Shown one piece after another: positions 1 to 5,818 of a DNA stretch of 13,867 nt. Every line of letters starts with the position of its first letter. The stretch's first letter is position 1. Source of the DNA: Gammaproteobacteria bacterium (lineage in GTDB: Bacteria > Pseudomonadota > Gammaproteobacteria > SZUA-229). The stretch covers positions 1-13,867 of the forward strand of contig JAQICG010000185.1 in assembly GCA_027858635.1 (NCBI GenBank). Reading direction: 5' to 3'. The position numbers and the translations under genes are program-made. The notes under the pieces were generated by a model, which was not told where the DNA came from, searched no databases, and saw nothing but the letters and a program-made list of their open reading frames with translations.

Positions 1-2414
1 TCTTTCGACAAGGTATAAGGCGGTAACGAACAGGCCGAGTCACCCGAATGCACGCCCGCCTCTTCGAAGTGCTCCATAAGGCTGCCGATCAATACCTGCT
101 CGCCGTCACAGATGGCGTCCACATCCACTTCTACAGCATCATCCCGGAAGCGATCCAGCAGTAGCGGTGCATCATTGGAAACGCTGACAGCGGTTTTCAT
201 GTAGTGCTTCAGGTCCGCCTCGTCGTAGACGATTTCCATGGCACGACCGCCCAACACATACGATGGCCGAACCACCAGCGGATAACCCACTTCAGCCGCC
301 TGCGCAATCGCTTCATCGGCATTTCTGGCCAGACGATTTGGCGGCTGCTTAAGACCCAGCTCATTCACCAGCTGCTGGAAGCGTTCGCGGTCTTCGGCCA
401 GGTCGATGCAGTCGGGAGTGGTGCCGATAATCGGCACCCCGGCCGCCTCCAGCGCGCGCGCCAGTTTCAGTGGCGTCTGCCCGCCGTATTGCACAATCAC
501 GCCTTTGGGTTTTTCCTTGTCCATCACCTCCAGCACATCTTCCAGCGTCAACGGCTCAAAATAGAGGCGATCGGAAGTATCGTAATCGGTGGAGACCGTT
601 TCCGGATTACAGTTGATCATGATGGTTTCATAGCCATCTTCGTGCATCGCCATCGCGGCGTGTACACAGCAGTAATCAAATTCGATGCCCTGACCGATGC
701 GATTAGGTCCGCCACCCAAAACCACGATTTTGTCATTAGTGGTAGGCATCGACTCGCACTCTTCCTCGTAGGTCGAATACATGTAGGCGGTAGAGGTCGA
801 AAACTCAGCGGCGCAGGTATCAACACGCTTGAATACAGGCCGGATTTTCAGTGCATGGCGATGCTCCCGCACTTCCTCTTCCTGCAACTCCAGTGCACGC
901 GCCATCAGGCTGTCCGAAAAGCCTTTACGTTTCAGCCGGCGCATCTCTTCGTAGTCCAGCGAATCCAGCTTACGCCCGGATAATGCCGTCTCCAGGGTAA
1001 TCAGCTCTTCAATCTGGATCAGGTACCAGGGGTCGATTTTGGTCAGGTCAAAGACCTTTTCCAGACTGTAGCCACGACGGAAAGCGTCACCGACATAGAG
1101 CAGACGATCCGCACCGGCCAGACTCAATTCCCGATTAAGGGTTGAGGTGATATCTTCTTCAGACATCGAAATATCCAGCACCGGACTCAGGCCGTCAATG
1201 TCCACTTCCAGTCCGCGCAGAGCTTTTTGTAGCGACTCCTGAAAATTACGGCCGATGGCCATGACTTCGCCCACCGATTTCATCTGCGTGGTCAGGCGGT
1301 TTTCCGCCTGCGGGAATTTCTCGAAAGTGAAGCGGGGTATTTTGGTGACCACATAATCCATGGTCGGCTCGAATGAGGCGGGCGTGGTGCCACCGGTAAT
1401 CTCGTTTTGCAGCTCGTCCAGGGTATAACCGATGGCCAGCTTGGCGGCTACTTTGGCGATGGGGAAACCGGTCGCTTTGGAGGCCAGTGCCGACGAACGC
1501 GAAACCCGGGGGTTCATCTCGATAATGGTCATGCGGCCATCTTCAGGGTTCACCGAAAACTGCACGTTGGAACCGCCGGTATCCACGCCGATTTTACGCA
1601 ACACCGCAAGCGAAGCATCACGCATGCGCTGATACTCTTTATCCGTCAGCGTCTGCGCGGGCGCGACGGTAATGGAGTCGCCGGTATGAATGCCCATGGG
1701 GTCAAGATTTTCAATCGAGCAGATGATGATGCAGTTGTCCTTTTTGTCGCGCACCACCTCCATCTCATACTCTTTCCAGCCGAGAATGGACTCATCAATC
1801 AGCAGCTCGTTAACGGGCGACAGATCCAGACCCCGTTGGCAGATCTCTTCAAACTCATCCTTGTTGTAAGCGATACCGCCACCGCTACCACCCATGGTAA
1901 ACGAGGGGCGGATAATGGTCGGGAAACCCACCATCGCCTGCACCTGATAAGCCTCTTCCATGCTGTGTGCGATCGCCGAGCGCGGCATGTCCAGGCCAAT
2001 GGCCTCCATGGCGACTTTAAACTTTTCACGGTCTTCCGCCATGTTGATGGCGTCTTTATCCGCGCCGATCATTTCAACATTGAATTTTTCCAGCACCCCT
2101 TCGCGATCGAGATCCAGCGCACAGTTCAGCGCCGTCTGCCCGCCCATGGTGGGCAGCAGCGCATCCGGCTTTTCAACTTCGATGATACGCGCCACCGTCT
2201 GCCAGGTAATCGGCTCGATGTAAGTCGCATCCGCCATTTCCGGGTCGGTCATAATCGTGGCCGGATTCGAATTCACCAGAATGACGCGAATACCCTCTTC
2301 ACGCAACGCCTTACAAGCCTGCGCCCCGGAATAATCAAACTCACAGGCCTGACCAATGACGATAGGCCCCGCGCCGATAATCAGTACACTGTTGATGTCA
2401 GAACGCTTAGGCAC
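1..2414 (-). CDS. carB: Carbamoyl-phosphate synthase large subunit (partial, C-terminus beyond window)
   Basis: Catalyses the ATP-dependent synthesis steps that make carbamoyl phosphate from bicarbonate and CarA-supplied ammonia, feeding pyrimidine and arginine synthesis in the cytoplasm. The frame opens with MPKRSDINSVL and continues GAGPIVIGQACEFDYSG, the CarB N-terminus. The first ATP-grasp half has MGGSGGGIAY near residue 174 and EMNPRVS with Glu299, Asn301 and Arg303 at the same numbers as in E. coli. The second half begins around residue 560 with GGGPNRIGQGIEFDY. About 804 of a usual ~1073 residues are present; the missing part is the end of the second ATP-grasp domain and the allosteric domain. 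The start is GTG at 2414, fixed by homology and by an AGAGGAAA ribosome site about 9 nt upstream. I checked several stretches and saw no frameshift. carA lies 209 bp upstream on the same strand. Confidence 0.97.
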   Translation of the reverse strand, partial: MPKRSDINSVLIIGAGPIVIGQACEFDYSGAQACKALREEGIRVILVNSNPATIMTDPEMADATYIEPITWQTVARIIEVEKPDALLPTMGGQTALNCALDLDREGVLEKFNVEMIGADKDAINMAEDREKFKVAMEAIGLDMPRSAIAHSMEEAYQVQAMVGFPTIIRPSFTMGGSGGGIAYNKDEFEEICQRGLDLSPVNELLIDESILGWKEYEMEVVRDKKDNCIIICSIENLDPMGIHTGDSITVAPAQTLTDKEYQRMRDASLAVLRKIGVDTGGSNVQFSVNPEDGRMTIIEMNPRVSRSSALASKATGFPIAKVAAKLAIGYTLDELQNEITGGTTPASFEPTMDYVVTKIPRFTFEKFPQAENRLTTQMKSVGEVMAIGRNFQESLQKALRGLEVDIDGLSPVLDISMSEEDITSTLNRELSLAGADRLLYVGDAFRRGYSLEKVFDLTKIDPWYLIQIEELITLETALSGRKLDSLDYEEMRRLKRKGFSDSLMARALELQEEEVREHRHALKIRPVFKRVDTCAAEFSTSTAYMYSTYEEECESMPTTNDKIVVLGGGPNRIGQGIEFDYCCVHAAMAMHEDGYETIMINCNPETVSTDYDTSDRLYFEPLTLEDVLEVMDKEKPKGVIVQYGGQTPLKLARALEAAGVPIIGTTPDCIDLAEDRERFQQLVNELGLKQPPNRLARNADEAIAQAAEVGYPLVVRPSYVLGGRAMEIVYDEADLKHYMKTAVSVSNDAPLLLDRFRDDAVEVDVDAICDGEQVLIGSLMEHFEEAGVHSGDSACSLPPYTLSK

Positions 2415-2460
2415 GAATGATTTCCTCTATTGCTATAAAATTAAAAAACGTAAAAATTAG

Positions 2461-2615
2461 TCCGCGAATAACGCAAAGGACGCCAAAAAACCTTTTAAGC
2501 TATTACTCTTTTGCCCTTTTCGCGTCATTACTACGCGCAATCCTGCGCTTCACCTTACGGGCCGTACTGTGTGCGTTCAAAATGCTCCCGGCATTTTAGT
2601 GGCGTTCTTCGCGGA
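2461..2615. repeat. Palindromic intergenic repeat, copy A, between carA and carB
   Basis: The left end (2461-2475) and the reverse complement of the right end (2601-2615) match at 13 of 15 positions, with the core TCCGCGAA. The right end is identical over 15 bases to 8419-8433 in copy C. An internal stretch, TCTTTTGCCCTTTTCGCGT (about 2507-2525), recurs exactly in copy B. It has the look of a small non-autonomous palindromic element. No coding frame here resembles a protein. It accounts for most of the unusually wide carA-carB gap. Confidence 0.75.
2579..2597. other. Perfect 7-bp hairpin 27 bp after the carA stop
   Basis: AAAATGC (2579-2585), a 5-nt loop, then GCATTTT (2591-2597). It is symmetric, with A-rich and T-rich flanks, so it could act weakly as a terminator or as an mRNA 3'-end stabiliser on the carA side. 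It lies inside repeat copy A. The T-run is only four bases, so I do not call it a true terminator. Confidence 0.45.
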
Positions 2616-2623
2616 TAAAAGCT

Positions 2624-3757
2624 CTAAACTTTTTCACTCATCAGTTCGATAAAATGATCAAAAACCGGTGCGATGTCGTGCGGGCCGGGGCTGGCTTCGG
2701 GGTGTCCCTGAAAGCTGAACGCCGGTTTGTCGGTGCGATGAATACCCTGCAGCGAGCCGTCGAACAGGGAGCGGTGAGTCGCCTGTAGATTGTCCGGCAG
2801 GCTGCTCTCATCGACCGCAAAGCCGTGGTTCTGGCTGGTGATCATCACCTGACCCGATTCCAGATCCTGTACCGGATGGTTGGCGCCGTGATGGCCGAAT
2901 TTCATCTTCAGGGTTTTTGCGCCGCAGGCCAGCGCCAATAGCTGGTGGCCCAGGCAGATACCGAAGAGCGGGATTTCGGTCTCCAGAATTTCCTTGATAG
3001 CGGCAATCGCATAATCACAGGGCTCAGGGTCGCCGGGGCCGTTCGATAAAAATACCCCGTCGGGGTTCATCGCCAGTACATCTTTGGCCGGTGTTTTGGC
3101 CGGCACCACGGTCACCTTGCAGCCGCGTGATACCAGCATTCTGAGAATGTTGTACTTGACGCCGTAATCGTAAGCCACCACATGATATTTCACTTCGTCG
3201 GGCGTAGCGGCGGCGTTCGAATCCAGATCCCATTCACCGGCTTCCCAGGCGTAACTCTGTGCGACGGACACTACCTGCGCCAGATCCAGCCCTTTCAAAC
3301 CGGCAAACTCTCTGGCTTTCTGCAGAGCGATCTCCCTGTCCACCTCGCCGGCCATAATGCAACCGCCCATCGCGCCCTTGTCGCGCAGTAATCGTGTCAG
3401 GCGGCGGGTATCGATATCGGCAATGGCGACAATATTGTGCTTGATCAGATAATCCTGAAGACTCAGCTGGCCGCGCCAGTTGCTCATCACCGGCGAAAGA
3501 TCACGAATCACCAGACCGCTGGCATGCACCCCTGCCGATTCGACATCGCCGTCATTGGTACCCACGTTGCCGATATGGGGATAAGTCAGGGTCACGATCT
3601 GGTGCGAATAGGAGGGGTCGGTGAGGATTTCCTGATAGCCGGTCATCGCGGTATTGAAGACCACCTCACCGGTGGTATCACCGGCAACGCCTATGGAGCG
3701 GCCTTCAAATACGCTGCCATCTTCAAGTACCAATAAGGCTTTAGTTAGACCCGACAA
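2624..3757 (-). CDS. carA: Carbamoyl-phosphate synthase small (glutaminase) subunit
   Basis: Hydrolyses glutamine and channels the ammonia to CarB. With the chosen start it is 377 residues, close to E. coli CarA (382). The N-terminal CarA domain begins TKALLVLEDGS and includes NTAMTGYQEILTDPSY (about 35-50). The C-terminal class I glutamine amidotransferase domain has the nucleophile Cys268 in GICLGHQ and the His352/Glu354 pair in GHPEASPG; the E. coli residues are Cys269, His353 and Glu355. The start is TTG at 3757: the homologous N-terminus begins here and GGAG lies about 8 nt upstream. The frame is open further upstream, back to a TTG at 3811, but those codons lie in the leader terminator and match no CarA. 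The start codon sits one base after the stop of the leader ORF, which suggests translational coupling. carB follows after a 209-bp gap; co-transcription is likely but not shown. Confidence 0.96.
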   Translation of the reverse strand: MSGLTKALLVLEDGSVFEGRSIGVAGDTTGEVVFNTAMTGYQEILTDPSYSHQIVTLTYPHIGNVGTNDGDVESAGVHASGLVIRDLSPVMSNWRGQLSLQDYLIKHNIVAIADIDTRRLTRLLRDKGAMGGCIMAGEVDREIALQKAREFAGLKGLDLAQVVSVAQSYAWEAGEWDLDSNAAATPDEVKYHVVAYDYGVKYNILRMLVSRGCKVTVVPAKTPAKDVLAMNPDGVFLSNGPGDPEPCDYAIAAIKEILETEIPLFGICLGHQLLALACGAKTLKMKFGHHGANHPVQDLESGQVMITSQNHGFAVDESSLPDNLQATHRSLFDGSLQGIHRTDKPAFSFQGHPEASPGPHDIAPVFDHFIELMSEKV

Positions 3758-3758
3758 T

Positions 3759-3857
3759 TCAAACTCCAAAAGGCAAAAAAAACGGGAGACCCGGTGTGGA
3801 TAAAAATCCAACTGGTGCTCCCGTCAACGGGTACTGCATGTATTTTTCTACTAACAT
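3759..3857 (-). CDS. Putative 32-codon leader ORF of carA (pyrL-like)
   Basis: An ATG at 3857 opens 32 sense codons and ends in TGA (3761-3759), one base before the carA TTG start. The frame passes through the whole leader terminator, including its T-run, which reads as Phe-Phe-Leu near the end. The peptide begins MLVEKYMQYPL and ends LPFGV. It has no arginine codons, so arginine-codon stalling is unlikely. No good ribosome site precedes either ATG (codons 1 and 7), and the first ATG lies in a predicted stem; this is the main weakness. The arrangement matches the known E. coli pyrBI leader, where translation through the attenuator responds to UTP-dependent polymerase pausing. Inference only; it could be a chance frame. 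Confidence 0.45.
   Translation of the reverse strand: MLVEKYMQYPLTGAPVGFLSTPGLPFFLPFGV
3775..3824 (-). terminator. Intrinsic terminator in the carA leader (attenuator)
   Basis: On the minus strand the arms ACGGGAG (3824-3818) and CTCCCGT (3788-3782) pair perfectly. They extend by three further pairs (ACC with GGT) across a bulged C. The loop region carries an inner TGGAT/ATCCA stem. Eight T residues (3782-3775) follow at once. It lies between the likely promoter and the carA ribosome site, so it must be read through for carA to be expressed. That position makes it an attenuator rather than a gene-end terminator. Confidence 0.8.
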
Positions 3858-3862
3858 GTACC
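3820..3862 (-). promoter_or_regulatory. Competing leader stems upstream of the carA attenuator
   Basis: Two further stems precede the terminator. Stem I pairs GGTACATGT (3862-3854) with ACAT (3841-3838) and GTACC (3834-3830), with a 3-nt bulge. Stem II is CCCG (3831-3828), loop TTGA, CGGG (3823-3820). Stem II uses bases of the terminator's 5' arm, so the two cannot coexist and stem II is a candidate anti-terminator. Stem I overlaps stem II by two bases. These are pairings read by eye; stem II is short and its stability is uncertain. Confidence 0.45.
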
Positions 3863-3875
3863 GTGCTTATCTCTC

Positions 3876-3904
3876 TGTATACGCTATACGCTGGATACAA
3901 AAAA
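3876..3904 (-). promoter_or_regulatory. Candidate carA promoter
   Basis: Reading on the minus strand, TATACA (3881-3876) is a possible -10. Seventeen bases upstream lies TTTTTT (3904-3899), a poor -35 that is also the T-run of the tRNA-Glu terminator. Transcription would start near 3870, a few bases before leader stem I. No better sigma-70 pair is visible between the tRNA terminator and the leader. Confidence 0.35.
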
Positions 3905-3927
3905 GGCCGGACACAAGCTCCAGCCTC
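3899..3927 (-). terminator. Intrinsic terminator after tRNA-Glu
   Basis: Minus-strand stem GGCTGG (3925-3920) pairs with CCGGCC (3910-3905), including one G-T pair, around a 9-nt loop. Six T residues follow (3904-3899). It lies about 12 nt beyond the tRNA CCA end and separates the tRNA transcript from the carA leader. Confidence 0.8.
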
Positions 3928-3937
3928 GTTGTAATAA

Positions 3938-4013
3938 TGGCGTCCCCAAGGGGAGTCAAACCCCTGTTGCCGAGATGAAAACCCGGTGTCCTAGGCCTCT
4001 AGACGATGGGGAC
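3938..4013 (-). tRNA. tRNA-Glu (anticodon UUC), with unusual U56
   Basis: The 76-nt sequence aligns without gaps to E. coli tRNA-Glu. It has a 7-bp acceptor stem GTCCCCA/TGGGGAC, a D-stem GTCT/GGAC, an anticodon stem CCGGG/CTCGG (one G-T pair), an anticodon loop TTTTCAT giving UUC, and an encoded CCA. The T-stem AGGGG/CCCCT is perfect. The T-loop reads TTTGACT where the consensus is TTCRANY, so position 56 is U instead of the near-universal C that pairs with G19. It has its own promoter and terminator and is probably expressed, but the loop change may weaken the elbow or alter partner recognition. Confidence 0.96.
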
Positions 4014-4061
4014 GCGGCGAAGAATTTCGGGCCTGGCAGCCCTCCATCACATCGGTGCGGA

Positions 4062-4090
4062 AGTCTACGTGGCTGGTGGGTTATCGTCAA
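4062..4090 (-). promoter_or_regulatory. Candidate tRNA-Glu promoter
   Basis: On the minus strand TTGACG (4090-4085) and TAGACT (4067-4062) are separated by exactly 17 bases, matching sigma-70 -35 (5/6) and -10 (4/6). The predicted start near 4055 gives a leader of about 42 nt before the mature tRNA 5' end. Confidence 0.6.
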
Positions 4091-4174
4091 TACTAAGACT
4101 GTAATAAATTTGCAATTAACGAACAAGGCCCCTCCACGAAAGATACCGAGGTCGCTTAAAACGTAAATTAATAG

Positions 4175-4320
4175 TCTGCAGATGAACGCGGATAAAAATC
4201 CCTAAAAACACCCGTTCACGAAAGACGCGAAGAATGCCAATTTAAACTAAATCATTCTTTTGCCCTTTTCGCGTACTTGGCATTTTTTAAGGATGCAGAT
4301 TTTGATTTTATCTGCGTACA
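4175..4320. repeat. Palindromic intergenic repeat, copy B, between tRNA-Glu and rfbB
   Basis: The left side has GCAGATGAACGCGGATAAAA and then CACGAAAGACGCGAAGAATG. The right side, read in reverse complement, has ACGCAGATAAAAT followed by a match to the same layout in copy C (8318-8361). The inner arms AATGCCAA (4233-4240) and TTGGCATT (4277-4284) are perfectly inverted. It shares 19 bases exactly with copy A (TCTTTTGCCCTTTTCGCGT). It is an imperfect long palindrome with no coding content. Confidence 0.7.
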
Positions 4321-4468
4321 CCTATGGACTATATATTTTCTAAACCTTCATTCAACTTCAATGCCGCTACCACTGCAAGTGGATCCCACAATCAAGACAA
4401 AAATTTTACGGTTTTAAACGCACCTTCAGCCTCATCTACAACTCGTCGGACTATGCTTCAACTGCCAA
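4321..4468. other. Unassigned spacer downstream of rfbB
   Basis: AT-rich sequence between repeat copy B and the rfbB stop. I see no gene, tRNA or strong hairpin. There is no clear terminator for rfbB with a T-run. Confidence 0.6.
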
Positions 4469-5524
4469 CTATTTCTTAACCCCAAGCCTCTGACCCTGGT
4501 ATGTGCCATTTTTCACGTGCTGACACCATTCGTCATTATCCAGATACCACTGGATGGTTTTTTCCATACCGCTTTCAAATGTTTCTTCCGGTGTCCAGCC
4601 TAGTTCTTTGGCAATTTTATCCGCATCAATCGCATAACGAAGATCGTGGCCGGGGCGGTCTGCGACGTAGGTGATGAGTGATTCGTGGGGTTTGTAGGGT
4701 GAATCGGGCACCAGCCGGTCGAGCAGACTACAAATGGTTTTCACTACTTGCAGGTTGGTTTTTTCGTTGTGGCCGCCGATGTTGTAGGTTTCACCGGTTT
4801 TGCCGGTTTCGAGTACCAGTCGCAGGGCGCGGGCGTGGTCGTCGACGTGCAGCCAGTCGCGGATCTGCGAGCCATCGCCATAAATAGGCAAAAGCTTACC
4901 GGCCAGCGCGTTCAGAGTCACCAGCGGGATGAGTTTTTCCGGGAACTGGTAGCTGCCATAGTTGTTGGAGCAGTTGGTGATTACGATGGGCAGGCCGTAG
5001 GTGCGGTGCCAGGCTCTGACCAGATGGTCGGACGAGGCCTTGCTGGCTGAATAAGGCGAGCTGGGTTCGTAGCTGGTTTCTTCGGTGAAAAAGCCATCGT
5101 CTTCGAGGTCGCCATACACTTCGTCGGTGGAGACGTGATGGAACCGGAACGCGGCTTTTTTTCCGGCCTCCAGCTGCTCCCAGTATTTTTTCGCCGCATC
5201 CAGCAGGATGTAGGTACCCACGATGTTGGTCTGGATGAAGTCGGCAGGGCCGTCAATGGAGCGATCAACATGCGACTCGGCGGCCAGATGCATGATAGCG
5301 TCGGGCTGATAGTGTTCGAAAATGCGCTGCACCGCGGCGGCGTCACAGATATCGGCGTGTTCGAAATGATAGCGGGGATGGTCAGACACTGTCGCCAGTG
5401 ATTCCAGATTGCCGGCGTAGGTCAGCGCATCCAGATTAATGATTTCGTGCTCGGTATCGTTGATGTACTGGCGAATGACTGCGGAGCCAATAAAACCTGC
5501 GCCACCTGTTACGATTATTTTCAC
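4469..5524 (-). CDS. rfbB: dTDP-glucose 4,6-dehydratase
   Basis: Converts dTDP-glucose to dTDP-4-keto-6-deoxyglucose, the second step toward dTDP-L-rhamnose and other deoxysugars for LPS or exopolysaccharide. The 351-residue protein is a short-chain dehydrogenase of the extended NDP-sugar type. It has the NAD site GGAGFIG (7-13), the family-specific Thr133-Asp134-Glu135 in HHVSTDEVYGD, and the catalytic Tyr158/Lys162 in PYSASK. RDWLHVDDH (about 222-230) and TYNIGGHNEKTN are also typical. The start is GTG at 5524, with AAGGG 7 nt upstream. The usual partners rfbA, rfbC and rfbD are absent from this window. It lies downstream of tRNA-Ala and may be read from there or from a promoter I cannot identify. 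Also called rmlB or rffG; the isozyme role cannot be told from sequence alone. Confidence 0.95.
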   Translation of the reverse strand: MKIIVTGGAGFIGSAVIRQYINDTEHEIINLDALTYAGNLESLATVSDHPRYHFEHADICDAAAVQRIFEHYQPDAIMHLAAESHVDRSIDGPADFIQTNIVGTYILLDAAKKYWEQLEAGKKAAFRFHHVSTDEVYGDLEDDGFFTEETSYEPSSPYSASKASSDHLVRAWHRTYGLPIVITNCSNNYGSYQFPEKLIPLVTLNALAGKLLPIYGDGSQIRDWLHVDDHARALRLVLETGKTGETYNIGGHNEKTNLQVVKTICSLLDRLVPDSPYKPHESLITYVADRPGHDLRYAIDADKIAKELGWTPEETFESGMEKTIQWYLDNDEWCQHVKNGTYQGQRLGVKK

Positions 5525-5617
5525 TTTAAAACCCTTATGTCCTTTTTAAAACAGTGTCTTACGCTCTTAGGCAGCCTGTAGCGGTTTATAATCTGGAGAA
5601 CACTGGAGAGTGAATAC

Positions 5618-5650
5618 TTAAAAGTCGATTCTAAAAAACTTAACGACTTT
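5618..5650 (-). terminator. Possible weak terminator after tRNA-Ala
   Basis: AAAGTCG and CGACTTT (5644-5650 and 5621-5627) form a perfect 7-bp stem with a 16-nt loop, 10 nt past the tRNA 3' end. Only four T residues follow on the minus strand, and the stem is not GC-rich, so read-through toward rfbB is plausible. Confidence 0.4.
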
Positions 5651-5660
5651 AGGGAATAAT

Positions 5661-5736
<76 letters not shown>

Positions 5737-5752
5737 GATTTGGGTGGCGAGC

Positions 5753-5781
5753 ACTATACTCGATTCACTTTTCAAAGTAAA
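5753..5781 (-). promoter_or_regulatory. tRNA-Ala promoter with GC-rich discriminator
   Basis: Minus-strand TTTACT (5781-5776), a 17-bp spacer, then TATAGT (5758-5753). The bases just after the -10 are GCTCGCC, the GC-rich discriminator typical of stringently controlled stable-RNA promoters. The mature tRNA begins about 17 nt after the -10. Confidence 0.7.
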
Positions 5782-5818
5782 CGAACTCACCTTACTTTTA
5801 CACCCAATTTCACATCCA

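Noticed and set aside
204..983. Long plus-strand open frame opposite carB
   Set aside because: It is antisense to a clearly conserved carB reading frame and its translation resembles no family. The same holds for the frame at 1407-2420.
3758..3811. N-terminal extension of CarA back to an upstream TTG
   Set aside because: The extra 18 codons lie in the leader terminator and T-run, and known CarA proteins start at the TKALLVLEDG region; GGAG supports the TTG at 3757.
3796..4166. Plus-strand small open frames across the carA leader and tRNA-Glu
   Set aside because: They overlap a tRNA gene, its terminator and the leader on the other strand and match nothing.
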